A stretch of DNA of 64,000 bases from Paulownia fortunei (Eukaryota > Streptophyta > Magnoliopsida > Lamiales > Paulowniaceae). Under the pieces are notes generated by a model, which worked only from the letters and a program-made list of their open reading frames with translations, did not search any database and was not told the DNA's origin. The stretch covers positions 7,946,673 through 8,010,672 of the forward strand of contig CM033115.1 of the NCBI GenBank assembly GCA_019321725.1, written 5' to 3'. This document shows positions 47,160 to 58,715 of this stretch, piece after piece. Made by a program: the position numbers and the translations under genes. Each line of letters opens with the position of its first letter. Positions within the stretch are counted from its first letter, which is position 1.

Positions 47160-48010
47160 GTCACGAAATGACTTTCTTTCTAGTTTCATCGGAAGACTCT
47201 TTTAAAATCATTTTGGCACTTGTAGCTCATTATGATTTGAAGCTATATCAGATGGACATAATATGGCATTGCTTAATGGTGACATTGAAGAAACACTATA
47301 TATGGTGCGACCTGAGAACTTTAAAGCCAAAGAATCAAAGCATCTGGTGTGCATATTGAAGAAGTCTATCTATAGCTTATCCATAATGGTGACATTGAAA
47401 AAACCTTGTATATGGTGTGACCAGAGAACTTTGAATCCAAAGAATCAAAGTATCTGGTGTGCATATTGAAGAAGTCCATTTATGGCTTATCATTTCAATA
47501 GTATCAAAATTTTGATCAAGTGATTTTCTCTTTTGGTTTTAAGGTAAACCTTGCTGATCAATGTACATTTCATGAGGTCAGTGGGAGTAATTTATTCTCC
47601 TAGTGTTATATGTTGATGATATTCTACTAGCAAGCAACAATATAGGCCTATTATATGAGATTAAGAGACTTCTTTCAAATAATTTTAAAATGAAGGATCT
47701 TGGTGATGCATATTTTATGTTAGGTATACAGATCTATCAAGAGAGTTCTCGTAGTATACTTGATTTATCAAAAAAGGTATATATCAATAAAGTGCTTAGT
47801 AGATTTGGCATGAAAGAATGTGCACTAGGAGATACACCCATTATAAGTGTGATAAATTTAGTCTGCTTCAATGCCCAAGGAACAAGGTTGAAAAAAAGAA
47901 ATGGAGAACATCCCTTAAGCGTTGGGAGTAGGGAGTCCCAGGTATGCTTAAGTCTGTATGCATCAAGATATTATATATGCAGTTCGAATGCTTGGCAGAT
48001 ATGTAAGTAA
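47160..48010 (+). pseudogene. Copia reverse transcriptase with internal tandem duplication
   Basis: SSEDSFKIILALVAHYDLKL (47186) leads into the LNGDIEETLYMVRPENF region, which is duplicated in tandem with a 110-bp period. The palm follows with MLYVDDILLASNNIGLLYEI (47603-47662, both catalytic Asp intact), then DAYFMLGIQIYQESSRSILD and YINKVLSRFGMKEC. The duplication is not a multiple of three and so breaks the frame. Confidence 0.8.
47275..47494. repeat. 110-bp tandem duplication in copia RT
   Basis: AATGGTGACATTGAA occurs at about 47275 and 47385. Each is followed by near-identical sequence down to GTGTGCATATTGAAGAAGTC and the SIYSL/SIYGL codons. Confidence 0.85.
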
Positions 48011-48049
48011 CTCAAGAATGGATCATTGGAAAATAGTAAAACTAGTTAT

Positions 48050-48600
48050 GTGGTACTTATAGAGAACAAAAGATTTCATGCTTACAAATTAGAGATTTGA
48101 TTATTTAGTGATTATTGGGTATTTTGACTCTAATTTTACTGGTTTCCCTAATAGTAGATGATCCACTTTAGGCTATGTTTTCGTGTTGACAAGAGGGGCT
48201 ATACCATAAAAGAGTGTTAAGCAATCACTCATAGCTTCTTCCTCCACGGAAGCAGAATTCACAACTTGTTATGAAGCATGAATCAAGGAATATAGTTATG
48301 GAACTTTATCATTGGGTTGTGTATTGTCGATAATGTTGAGAGACCAATAGGGATAAATTGTGATAATAAAGCTATTAAGTTATATTCCAAGAACAACATA
48401 AGTTTATCAAAATCAAAGCATATTGGCATCAAGTTTCTTGTTGTTAAGTAAAGAGTTCATAGTCTTTAGGTGTCTACTGCATATACTAGTAAAAACTCTT
48501 TGATTGTTGATCCGCTTACTCACGGTATACCACCTAAAGTATTTCATAAGCATGTCGCTCGTATTGGTAGGTTCATCTTGATGATATGCTTGTATAGTAG
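48050..48600 (+). pseudogene. Copia RNase H
   Basis: DYLVIIGYFDSNFTGFPNSR, a stop, STLGYVFVLTRGAIP, QSLIASSSTEAEFTTCYEA with the catalytic Glu, then STKSKHI-like sequence and DPLT-like sequence near 48510. Stops at about 48157, 48211 and 48282. Confidence 0.7.
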
Positions 48601-48919
48601 TAGCTTTTTATTTGATGTTCATCAATTACAGACGTGTTTTTAATCAGACTAAAGTGTTATCCTTATTGAACACTCTAAAATACAGTTATGTTCTATCAAT
48701 AAGTTGTGAATCGTTAATTATATTGATATTGTGATCATTGATGAATCTAGTTATGCAAGATTTCATAAAAGCCTTTTTGATCTTATATTGATATCATTAA
48801 TGGACCAAGTTGTTTTAAAGATGACACTCCATACAAATAATAAAGTTTCAGCTCATGATGTTTACAATATACGAAGTCATAAAGTTTAAAATATATAATA
48901 CTTTGGTGATATATGTGGC

Positions 48920-48932
48920 CTAAGTGGGTCAT
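48920..48932 (+). other. Copia polypurine tract
   Basis: TAAGTGGGTCAT directly precedes the TGTTGGAAT start of the 3' LTR, as in other copia elements. Confidence 0.6.
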
Positions 48933-49190
48933 TGTTGGAATTTCTTAAATGGGCCAACATATAAGCATATTGTGTATTGTACAATATCTAGTTATTTGAG
49001 TAATGTCATGAAACCCATTATGAAAGCCTATTACAAAAGTGTGGTTAATTGAGTAAAAAAAGCCCATTATGAAAGTGATCACTGAAATAGATAAGTTTTT
49101 TGACAAGGACATATCTTTGTGGATACTAGTATGGACTTTAATGAGTAGAGACCAAAGCATTTTATTTTATTTATTGTGATGCATAGTAAA
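48933..49190 (+). repeat. 3' LTR of the split copia element, truncated
   Basis: It aligns with 20322 onwards (TGTTGGAATTTCTT, GGGCCAACATAT, TTGAGTAATGTCAT). It includes an extra internal copy of a CCCATTATGAAAG block, and similarity stops at about 49190 where minus-strand gypsy sequence starts. Confidence 0.7.
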
Positions 49191-49192
49191 AA

Positions 49193-51150
49193 TAATAAAT
49201 GCTAGAAGCACGTGTGCTCTGAGGGGTCGTTTTTGCTCTCTACTGGGCATTTTTCCTTTCGTAGCGTGGTAACATAACATTATCTAGTAGCTTGTATGTC
49301 TCCCAGGACTTCTCTTATACCGTTAGCCATTAGGGACTTAACCAAATGTGAGCTGTGGAGGCCATTGCTCGAAATTGATTGAGGTTAAGTTTCCCTAATA
49401 TCATGTTGTAAGCTGGGGGGTCTTTACCATCAAGAATCTTATCATTTGACAACTTGATAAGGTCCATGTATTTCTATCATAAGTGGAAGCACTATCTCTC
49501 CAGGTGTGTTCAATATTACCTCGATGAAGCCTACAAATGGAGGTTTACTAGTACTAGCTTGGCTTGATTTACCTTAAGTTTTTGGAAAGCATTATAAAAG
49601 ATAATGTCTACAACACTCCTTCTATCTACCAACACTTTCCTTAAAAGGACATTAGCTAGCATCACAAAAATGATGATGGCATCAGCATGGTGCTCAGCTG
49701 TAGGATTATCATGTTCTCCAAATATTATCTCTGCACTCCTCTCTTGAATATGAAGAATTTCTCTAACTCCAGAAAGGACTTAGGTATTGTGCTCTTCCTG
49801 CTTCTTCCTGTATGCCCCGAATGCACCTCTAGCATCCCTCCATGAGGTTGTTCTCGAATAGGGTCTTCTCTTAGTTTTCTTGGAGGATCAATAATTCCTT
49901 ATCGTTGAGCCATCAATAGAGCTTCTACGAGAGGAGTGTTCATGGGGTATAATAGCGGTATTTAGGCATGGTCTGACATCGCTCTATCCTATTAGAGTTA
50001 GGCTTCTCCTCGATAGTTGGGGTAATCTTCTGATATTTTGCTCTGATCTCCAAAAATGAGTTTAATATATCTCAGTAGGTTGTGAATGCGTTCTTCCCAT
50101 TATCTAGAGAGATGCACTCTTAGTCTTGGGCAGGCTCTACTACTTGAGTCTCTTAGGATGATTCCCATTACTTTTGTTGTACATAGATAGCCATCACTGG
50201 GATTTTTCTCTCTCCACAGATGAAGATGATCCTTAATTTGTTAAGGTCAAGTTAGGAGTAGGTCATCGCGGTTACTTCCTGCTTACAAAGCTATAGTGTT
50301 CGCCACTGCTCCTGCCAAAGTGCCTTTGAATGAGTGGTCTTTATAATATCAACTTTCAGCTGGACCTCCTTGTTCAGGAGGTGTAGATCCTATTGATTGG
50401 CCTCTCCAAACTTCTATGGTAAAACCTTTAAGACTGATGAGGGTTACCTCTTCTTTCTTTTTCCCTGCCTCTTCCTTCTTGAACTCTGCCTTCTTTGCTT
50501 AGCTCCAGCATGAGGGTTGAGGAGGAGGAGGATTGTCTAAGTGATGTGCTGTATGTTGAATCATTGCTCTAGGCACTACTTGGTAGAAACATCGTTAAGT
50601 AAAGCCTGCAATGCTTCTTACATGAACTACATCAGGATTGGTCCTACTGAGGCTCCTTTAGCTAGGACTTTTTATTTTGGTATCATGGGACTTCACTGGT
50701 GCTGAAGCTCTTGAAGTCGTTGGGTCATACACTTCTGAAGCCACAAGGGTAGAGACTCCTGAGGTCGCTAGTATGGATGCTTCTAGAACTGCTAGGGAAG
50801 ATGCTTACAGGACCATTTGGGTGGACGTTTTTAGGACTGCTAGGGTGGGCGCTCCTTGGATCACTAATCTACTCTGTTCCCATTGGCCCTCTACTTCTGG
50901 TGAGCATCCTAAATGATTGTTTCAGTGTCCTTGCAATAAGTCTGCATTCTTAATGCTGTTGCAGGGATTTCCCATAAACAATGCCAAAATGATACGGATA
51001 AATACTCCTTATCCTGAGGTGGATGGATATTTCTCAAGTTGAGGTGGATCCTCTCCAAGAGATGAGCTTGATCTTCCTTTAGGAATTAAGCTTCTACGAG
51101 CAAGCTACTCATCCTTCCTGCTAGCAGATAGTTTCTTGAGGTAAGTTCCC
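49193..51150 (-). pseudogene. Gypsy (Tat-like) gag-protease remnant
   Basis: On minus the pre-protease and protease read DAIIIFVMLANVLLRKVLVD, RRSVVDIIFYNAFQKL (the D-S-G site is now D-R-R), then PAYNMILGKLNLNQFRAMAS and TAHIW. This matches the Tat-type proteases in the plus-strand copies (ILGRPSMNLFQAVASTYH). Gag, at about 51150-49750, is too decayed to follow in one frame. The protease tail ends at the copia LTR junction, so RT and the rest are missing. Confidence 0.65.
50690..50890. repeat. 24-bp minisatellite in the gypsy gag remnant
   Basis: Units such as GATGCTTCTAGAACTGCTAG, GATGCTTACAGGACCATTTG and GACGTTTTTAGGACTGCTAG recur about every 24 bp and keep the reading frame on both strands. 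Confidence 0.6.
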
Positions 51151-51700
51151 TACCTGCAATATGAATAGACAGTTAAGGGGGTCCCTGAGAGTATCTTGGG
51201 GAAATCCCTTCGATGATTAAGTCAGCTAGTGCCCAAGAGAATAAAATTGAACTTAAAACGGAAAATCAACAAGATAAATTGCGTACCTTATAAATATATA
51301 GGAGGGAGGTATTTATACCTGCTTATTTCGGATATGGGCCTTATAGACCTTTGATATAATTTAAGCCTGTGGGCCTTGTTAGGCTAGCGTTTGATGTCTT
51401 TGGACCGCTTGGCCCCTTACATAACTTGGGCCTCTTGGACCTGAATGTCTAGTTGGGCTGAGGTTGAATTATGCCCATCATGCAGCTTGTGCCATACCCT
51501 TATGTTGCCTTTGAAACTTCTTTGATAATGATGCTACTATATAACGCCGAGCTTGCAAATCATCGTCAACTTGCTTGTGATGTTCCGCAAGCTCCTCGTT
51601 AGTGCGTTTGTCGGCAAAGCTAGCATTGGAGCAACATTAAGGACATATGACTGCTTTTCAAACTAGAAAATAATCTAAAGGTTCCTTAGTCAATCAACAT
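51150..51700 (-). repeat. Probable 5' LTR of the minus-strand gypsy remnant
   Basis: On minus GGTATAAATACCTCCC is a TATA region, followed by GCTGACTTAATCATCGAAGG and GCAGGTAGGGAACTTACC. These parallel the R-U5 part of the Tat LTR at 7722-8134. Neither LTR end could be fixed. Confidence 0.45.
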
Positions 51701-53048
51701 AATTAGGATCGGTGAGTTTGTTGGTGTCAAGAATATATGTAGTGGATTTTTGGCCATTTATGTAAATCGAATATGTAAAAAAATGCAAGGTAGAAAATAA
51801 GCATACATTCGAAAGTTTATTCATCTGCAATAACGTCTTTAATTATAGATGTCTCTTACTATTTTACTTGTATTCTCTTATATGGAAGGTATTTTAGTCC
51901 TATTCAAATACAATATTTCCCTATATATGCCAGTTTCCTATCCAGATTCAGGTATGCCTTATTATTACCATCCTTACAACATATATTCAATACATTTTTA
52001 AGAATTTTTTTTCTTTTTAGCTTTCTAACATTGTACTTTAGTGATCCTATATATTTTTTGAGCTACTAACATACATGTTAAGATTTGCGGGACCTCTTTC
52101 CAGTTACATGTGGTTTTCTATAGCTTGATCGGTCCTAAACTCAACTTATAAATACTGACTGACATCCCACTTATGGAAGGAACAAAATTTAGAATTTATC
52201 TTCTCCTACTTATTTGTTACTTATGATGTGTGAAAATTGAAGAACAAAAATCCGAGGTCTTAAAACTTTAGAGGTGGATTTTGATATTGGACTTCATCAC
52301 CAACATACAAAAAAAAGCCCTTAGGTGAACATCCTTAGAGATAAATACTTCGATGCTTCAATGATGATTATGAGAGTGAAAGATTGAAATTATGAATGGT
52401 ATCTTACTTGGAGCCGAGGTCTACATTTATAAGAAATGTTAGACCTCAACATCATACCTCTCTTACGAAAATGACTCTTTATAAGGTAGGGATCTTAACT
52501 TCAACTATAGTCAAACTAGAACACTAAGCCTTAACCATCCGAATTATCTATTACTCTGGCACGTGTTGCATCCCAGTGATGTTAAGTTTCCACTTATATA
52601 AAGATGAAATTATCCTACATCACTTGGCCCCACTCTTCAGCATGAAGCAAGTCATATTTAAGAAGTGCTTCTAGACTATTATCTTGTCCAATATGCACGA
52701 AAAGTTATTTTTTTCAAGCAATATTTTTCTTTGCCTTATGAAGTTTTGTCGTCATTTCCTAACATTCACCTCCTTATATATTTGCATTCAATGTAAGTAT
52801 CTTCATTTCACCACTTCACTATTGCAAAGTTATAGAGAGAAAAGGAGATGGGAGAAAAAGTATTCTTTACTCAAAGGTTTAATCCTTTACTGGTTAAAGT
52901 AGTGCTAACCTCTACTCCTCAAAAGTAGGAAATCCTCAGCACTTTTAAGCTCAAGTCAAGTCTCCACTTATCTATGCACAAGGTAACTTACCTAAGTTTT
53001 AAGCTCAATTGGTATCTAGTAATACTTTTCTCTATTGACTTAACAACT
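51701..53048. other. Unassigned DNA, possibly an LTR on +
   Basis: No coding region is credible. Near its end AATTGGTATCTAG (about 53008-53020) weakly resembles a tRNA-Met primer site and lies some 30 bp before a gag-like start codon, so part of this stretch may be an LTR. This is a weak inference. Confidence 0.3.
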
Positions 53049-53368
53049 ATGACAACCAACAAAAACTCTCTCTCTAAAAATTCTCTCCCCAACCCCAACC
53101 CCAACCCCAAGCCACCAGATCCGCCCCCCTCAAAGCTGTTGAAAAACATCATCACTCATTTCTTTACAACTATCACCCATAAAGGCTTATCCACAGAACA
53201 CTCTTCCACTCAAGATAGTCGAGCCTCATATAAAAAACTTTGAGATCTTCATGGTGAAGTATACAAAGTTTAATAAACTAATTGCGGAAAAACTTTTATT
53301 CAATTATCGCTAAAAACACAGGAGATGGCAACCCTATTTAGCTATTAGGAATTTTTGTAAGGCTGTCC
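53049..53368 (+). pseudogene. Gag-like N-terminal fragment
   Basis: An ATG at 53049 opens a frame MTTNKNSLSKNSLPNPNPNP with an (AACCCC)n run, then KPPDPPPSKLLKN and a stop at 53241-53243. In the next frame MVKYTKFN and CKAVL, just before the junction at 53369, are compatible with a Tat-type Gag (compare the gag tail at 56432). This could be the upstream part of the second Tat element. The match is weak. Confidence 0.35.
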
Positions 53369-55062
53369 TGCTACATCTTTAAGTTGCAAACCTAAGTGCA
53401 GGTTGTGTTAAGTAATAAATTTTTCGGGAGTTCGAGATCGATCCACAGGGAAGTTGTTTGAAGTTTTTAGGATTATATTTGTTAAAAGAAGAGTTTTATG
53501 TGGTTTAGAAAATAAGAAAAAATGTATGCTACAAATAAGAAATCAAAGTAATAAAAGTACTGAGCATTAGGAATCTGCTCTTGAGTTTTACATAGAGTAA
53601 CGATTATTTATTCTTTGCACCTCTTTTAAATGCCATTATTAAAATTCATACATAATGAAGGTTCCAATGGGAAGATATTATCAAATAGCTCATGCATTAA
53701 GATAATTATAATATTGTCATACTGTTTGCAAATTATCTTTTAACACCAATACTTGTTTATGAAATCAAGTATTTATGCACACCTTTGTTTACAACAAATC
53801 AAAGTTTCACATTAGTAGTCGGTAGAGCAGAACCATACAATAAGTTAAATGAACTCAAGTATTTGTTGTAGCATTGGAGATACATAAATCAAGAATCACC
53901 ACAAAATAAGAAAGGTTTTAACGCCAACACTTATTTATGGGATCAAGTATTTATGCACACCTTAAGGTCTGCAACAAACCAAGGTTTTATATTAGCAATC
54001 GATAGAGTAGAACCATACAATAAGCTAAATGAACCCAAGTATTTGTTGTGCCATTGGAGATTCATAAATCAAGAATCACCACAAAACAAGGAGGGTTTAA
54101 AAAAAAAATAATACAACACACCTGGAAATTATGCACTTTTATAATCGTTTTTCTTCCTCTATTAAGAGGTTCATCATTTCTCCTCAGTGAAATGAAATTT
54201 AAAAAGACATAATGAAAGTAGAAAAAACTAAAAATAGAAGAAAAATTAAAATACATTTCTATTACTACTAGAAAACTTACATTATTACTAGAAAATTTAG
54301 CCTAAAGAAAGACAACAATAAAAAAAATTTCCCTTTAAGGTTTATTTTTGTATCTGTTTAATAGCATCCAAGAACCCCTAATTATAGTAGAAGAGTGCCT
54401 AAATTGGCATCTCCAAATGCACTCCAAATTTACTTCAAATATGGTCTAAATTCATATATCCTTTTAGATCTGAATATTTTCACACATTTTTTTCCATGAA
54501 ATCAGCAGATTTTAGACAAATGATAGACATGAAAGTTGTGTATTTCTCTGTTAGCTTCATTTTCAACTTGAATAATCTAATTCCAACCACTAGGGAGAAA
54601 GACTAAATTGGGCTAAGCTTCCAACAGCAAAATTATATTTATATCTCTTGGCTTTCAAATGAAGTAAGATTCAGGTCTATAGGGTTTTTGAACATGAAGT
54701 AATACCCAAAATACCAAAACTGCACAAGTTTGGAAACATGTTTATTTTGCATTTAATACAAGCCTAACAATCACTTGCAGAGTTCAAGTGATTTATTACA
54801 TATATTTTGATCTGCACATTATGGAGTTAGGTAAAAATAGCCATTTTATGCTAGTTGTGATACTTTTTTGATCAAATAAAATATTATCTCCTAATTTGCT
54901 CACGAAACGTGTTGTCTTCTTTGGTTTTATTTTGGCTCTTTTTGATCTCTTTTCTTGCATTGATTCCCTAACACAAAACATTAATAAAACTATAATATTA
55001 ACAAGAATAAAATAAGAAAAGTATAAAGGATACAAAAAATATATCAAAATATGCACTTATCA
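53369..55062 (-). repeat. LTR of the truncated Athila copy (1694 bp)
   Basis: It starts TGCTACA and ends CACTTATCA, like the complete element. It is longer mainly because of a 178-bp internal tandem duplication (53742-53919 and 53920-54097) and is clearly more diverged than the 20895/31380 pair is from each other. Confidence 0.85.
53742..54097. repeat. 178-bp tandem duplication in Athila LTR
   Basis: AACACCAATACTTGTTTATG at 53742 recurs as AACGCCAACACTTATTTATG at 53920. Both are followed by the same order of blocks to AATCACCACAAAA. Confidence 0.8.
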
Positions 55063-56431
55063 ATTTTCTCCACACTTAACCCTTACTCGTCTTTCATAGA
55101 AAAAATAAACCTAAACTAATCCACTTTCATAGGAAATCACAATTGCATTTAACATATGCAATAAGTCTTTAAACCCCTAGGTGGCCCATAGAGGATGAGT
55201 TATAGTCTTATGAGGGTTTTTAGTGGTGATACACAAAAACATCTATGATAATTAACTTCCAACCATTATTTTGAGGAAGTAACAAAGTAATATGGAAATA
55301 AAATCAAACAAGTGTTGAATCTAACCCTTAGTCATTCAAAAGTCAATACATTTCCACATTAAGCGTACTCAAATGTGTGTGTGAATAGTGAAATGTCAAC
55401 AGTGATGAAATCATCCATGCTTCAAACAAGTGAATTTTCATAGAACCTCACAAAAACCATCATTCAATCTCTAATGGAAGATTTAAACATCATAAGTTTT
55501 TCCTTTGGTACAAATCTCTACTACACTGAAGGCACCACACGAAATCAAAAGGTTTTCAACCAAGGTTGTAATGGGGCCAAAGGGTAGTGATGTAGCTAGG
55601 AAATAAAAGAATAGGATGCAACAAAGGTTCTAAAAATTTCATGGGATTAGAGACATAAATTTATTAATGAAGAATTCTCATACTCCATGAATTTCAACAC
55701 CGAGGCCTATTGTTATTGAATTAGACCCTTCTTCATCATTCTTATTGATTTTTCATCATCCTATTTTTAGTTGCAACTTGTAATATTTTTAACACTTTGT
55801 AATTTTTTTTTGTTTTTAATTATTAGAAGAGAAACTCCCCCGCACTTATCTTATATTCTGACCCAAATTTCATTTGGAAGCTCACCTTGTATAATGTCTC
55901 TTAAACTCCAAATCATTTTTAGAATAATGGTAGGATAATAGTGCATTTAGGCTTGGTAAGAAGATATGGTTACCACATAAAAGACTTATTTATTGAAAGG
56001 CTTAAAATGGCTTACTATGGGGATGTTCTCTTGGAAAATCACATGGCGAACAAGCTGATTTGGCCATAGTGCTAGAAATCCTAATGCCTTAATCATTTTT
56101 AAGTGGTGCTCAATCAGTTGTTCACCTCGACAGACTAAAAGGAAAAGTTCTACACTCAACCCCTACATGTCAAAAATTCAAGTGATGATTAAAGCGAGGG
56201 CTTAAGAACTACTTATTTTAACATGTTTGTCTCCACACCGAATAACATAACTATTTGTGAAAACAAATTAAGTATAATTATCACAAAAATATATTAACCA
56301 AAGAGCAATATTAAAGTCTAAAATAACACTTGTCATCAATCAAACCACATTATTCGTGCTTAATTTTAATCATTAAATTTGAAAGAACATCTACGACTAA
56401 AAAAATTTGACAATTCACAAACTTTTGTTAA
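55063..56431 (-). other. Athila 3' untranslated region, second copy
   Basis: It aligns with 22511 to about 23920. It keeps the internal GTGCGGGGGAGTTTC site at 55831-55850, but the hairpin next to the terminal polypurine tract is lost. No gene. Confidence 0.75.
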
Positions 56432-56695
56432 AAATGCACTTATTTCGCCCCTTTAAAAGCTCGACTATCCAAGGTGATGATGGTAGCGAAGCAATAGGGC
56501 TTGCTCCAGCCCCCGAAGTAAATGCATGAGAATCCCAAACGAATAAAGTCTGATAAGTATTGCTGCTATCATCGGGATAAAGGGCACTCTACAGAAAAGT
56601 GTTATCACTTGAAAAATGAAATCAAGAAACTGATTTATAATGGGTACCTGGCCGAGTACGTTGACAAATCTAAAGGCGACCATGGAGAATGAAGA
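56432..56695 (+). pseudogene. Tat-type Gag, C-terminal part with zinc knuckle
   Basis: The frame reads FAPLKARLSKVMMVAKQ, two stops, then [20 protein letters not shown] and [20 protein letters not shown]. The stretch [14 protein letters not shown] is the Tat nucleocapsid knuckle. It ends at a TGA at about 56693. Confidence 0.8.
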
Positions 56696-57430
56696 CAGCC
56701 AGGTCCCCCCAATAATTATGATTTTGTAATGAAATAAGGTAGCGGTGATAAGAAGAAAGGACGTGGTGATGATAATCTACCTAGCGCAAGAGTTATCACA
56801 GTCATATCCGGGGGACCTATGAGTGGAGATTCTCAAAGTGCTAGAAGGGCACTTCTGCGAGCTGCTAGCGGAATGCACTCTATTTCTAATTGTGTAATGG
56901 AGCAAGTATCTCACTTGTAGAGTCCAAGGGAAACACTTTCCTTCAGTAACCTGGACTTGGATGAGCCAAGGGAAGCGCACAATGATGCCCTAGTTATCTC
57001 GACCATAATGTTGAATTTTTGGGTAAAGAATATCTTAATAGACAGTGGGAGCTTCGTGGACATCATGTTTCATGACGCGTTCGTGCACCTCGGCATAGAT
57101 AACACCCAACTCACACCAGTCAACACCTCTCTCACGGCGTTCAACGGAGAAGTGGTAGAAACATTAGGAAAAATCACTCTCCCCATGTTCTTGGGTTCCT
57201 ACCCGAAGAGAGCCATAAGAATGGTGAAGTTTTTGGTGGTTAAGTCCTCCTCAACTTTCAATATAATCTTGGGTAGACCGAGTATGAACCTATTTCAGGC
57301 TGTAGCTTCAACATATCACATGAAATTGAAGTTTCCAACACTCGAACGAGGGAGAGGCCATTAGGGACCAAAGATTGGCAAGAGTGTGCTATGTAGAAAC
57401 TTTACGTAAGACTTAGGACAACGTAAAAAG
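56696..57430 (+). pseudogene. Tat-type aspartic protease
   Basis: After a linker with VITVISGGPMSGDSQSARR (about 56789), the protease runs DEPREAHNDALVISTIML and NILIDSGSFVDIMF, with D-S-G intact at about 57042. It continues AFNGEVVETLGKITLPMFLG and IILGRPSMNLFQAVAS. It is uninterrupted from 56957 to 57364, so the protease fold itself could be complete. Flanking stops at 56918-56920 and 57362-57364 isolate it. Confidence 0.85.
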
Positions 57431-58590
57431 CCAGGAAGGTAGCAGCGTGCCTTAGGGTAAGACCAAGCAAAAATGGGAAGTTGAGGTCGTAGAAGAACTT
57501 AAGGAAGAGAGAGAACCCAAAGTAAGGAAAATAAAACTTGACAAAGCTAGGTTGGTGGCCGTTGAAGAACATAAAATTGTTGAGGTGGTCCCAAGAGATT
57601 CATCTAAGACAACAAAGATGGGAACCGGCTTTGCTCCTGATATCGAGGAAAGGTTGGTAGCTTTCCTCTGGCTAAATGCAAATATTTTTGCATAGGGGAT
57701 GGGAGACTTGATTGGCATCCTCTCCGAGTTAGAAATCCACTGACTCAATGTCAACCCAATGTTTAAATCATTGAAACAAAAGAAGAAAACATTTGGCCCT
57801 GAGAGGTCACAACACATTAAGGAAGAAGTTGATAAACTCCTCGCTTTAAAGTATTTTTGCCCAATCCATTATTCAAAATTGTTAGCTAATGTTGTGTTGG
57901 TACCTAAGTCTGGAGGCAAGTGTCATTTATGCATTAATTTTACAAATCTTAACAAGGTCTGTCCAAAAGATCCATTCCCTCTATTGCGCATAGACATGTT
58001 GGTGGACTCTACGTTAGGTTGCGAAGTGCTGAGTTTTCTTGACGCCTACTAAAGATATAACTAGATTTGCCTCGCACCTGAGGATCAGGTTTTAAACCAG
58101 CTTTATTACTAACCAGGGGATCTTTTGCTATGATGTGATGCCTTTTGGACTCAAAAATGTCGGCGTAACTTACCAACGACTTTCTAACCAAATATTTGAG
58201 CATTTGATAGGTTGCAACATGGAAGCGCAATATGGAAGTATGCATCGATAACATGCTCATCAAAAGTGGTCGAGCTTCCAACCACGTGAGGGATTTAGAG
58301 GAATGCTTTGTCGTGTTGAGAGCCTACCGCATGAAACTCAATCTAGCCAAGTGTATATTTGGAGTACGCGGAGGGAAGTTCTTGGGGTATATGATCTCAT
58401 AAAGAAGAATAGAAGCCAACTCCGAGAAGATACAGGCCATAATAACTATGCCCCCTTCCAACACTATCAACCATATTCAACAACTGATCGAACAATTAGC
58501 AGCCTTGAACCATTTCATATCACGGTCTGCAGACAAGGTGCCCCCTTTCTTTAAGGTTCTCAAAGAAGGGAAAAGTTTTAATTGGATAGA
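57431..58590 (+). pseudogene. Tat-type reverse transcriptase
   Basis: Blocks: KTFGPERSQHIKEEVDKLLA (57787), ANVVLVPKSGGKCHLCINFT (57886), NLNKVCPKDPFPLLRIDMLV, STLGCEVLSFLDAY followed by a stop at 58050-58052. Then in broken frames come APEDQ and the catalytic box CIDNML (about 58242), where Y-I-D-D has become C-I-D-N. This loses one catalytic Asp. HVRDLEECF and KLNLAKCIFGVRGG follow. Confidence 0.8.
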
Positions 58591-58715
58591 GGCATGAAAG
58601 CAAGCATTCGAAGAATTGAAGAGATATTTAGTTTCTCCACCTTTGCTTACAAAGCCAAAGTAGGGAAGACTTTGTTCCTTTACTTAGTAGTAACAAGTGA
58701 AGTAGTTAGCGTCAT
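58591..58715 (+). pseudogene. Tat-type RNase H, first part (cut by solo LTR)
   Basis: KQAFEELKRYLVSPPLL-like sequence is followed by KVGKTLFLYLVVTSEVVSV. The codon after SV is where the solo LTR lies. The frame resumes at 60981 with VVLV, so the two halves join without loss. Confidence 0.75.

Larger units (their letters stand above)
20322..49190 (+). mobile_element. Ty1/copia retrotransposon split by nested insertions
   Basis: A copia element on plus is cut into three pieces: 5' LTR, primer site and leader (20322-20894); leader and gag N-terminus (32996-34330); gag C-terminus to a truncated 3' LTR (about 45134-49190). The 5' LTR and the 3' LTR start share TGTTGGAATTTCTT, TGGGCCAACATAT and further blocks. 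The Athila element and the Helitron composite occupy the gaps. All coding parts are broken. Confidence 0.8.
53369..56431 (-). mobile_element. Truncated second Athila copy (3' LTR and 3' region)
   Basis: A diverged relative of the complete Athila element on the same strand. It has an LTR (53369-55062) followed by the polypurine tract and about 1.37 kb of 3' untranslated region matching 22511 to about 23920. The match ends at about 56431, some 370 bp short of where the LOG stop codon would lie. It cannot show whether this copy ever had LOG. Confidence 0.85.

Noticed and set aside
53008..53020. tRNA-Met primer-binding site (AATTGGTATCTAG)
   Set aside because: Only the first eight or so bases fit and no LTR end could be confirmed upstream. 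Mentioned only as a weak hint.
57452..57817. 121-codon minus-strand frame
   Set aside because: It lies antisense to Tat protease/RT sequence that is collinear with the first copy. It is a shadow frame with no recognisable motif.
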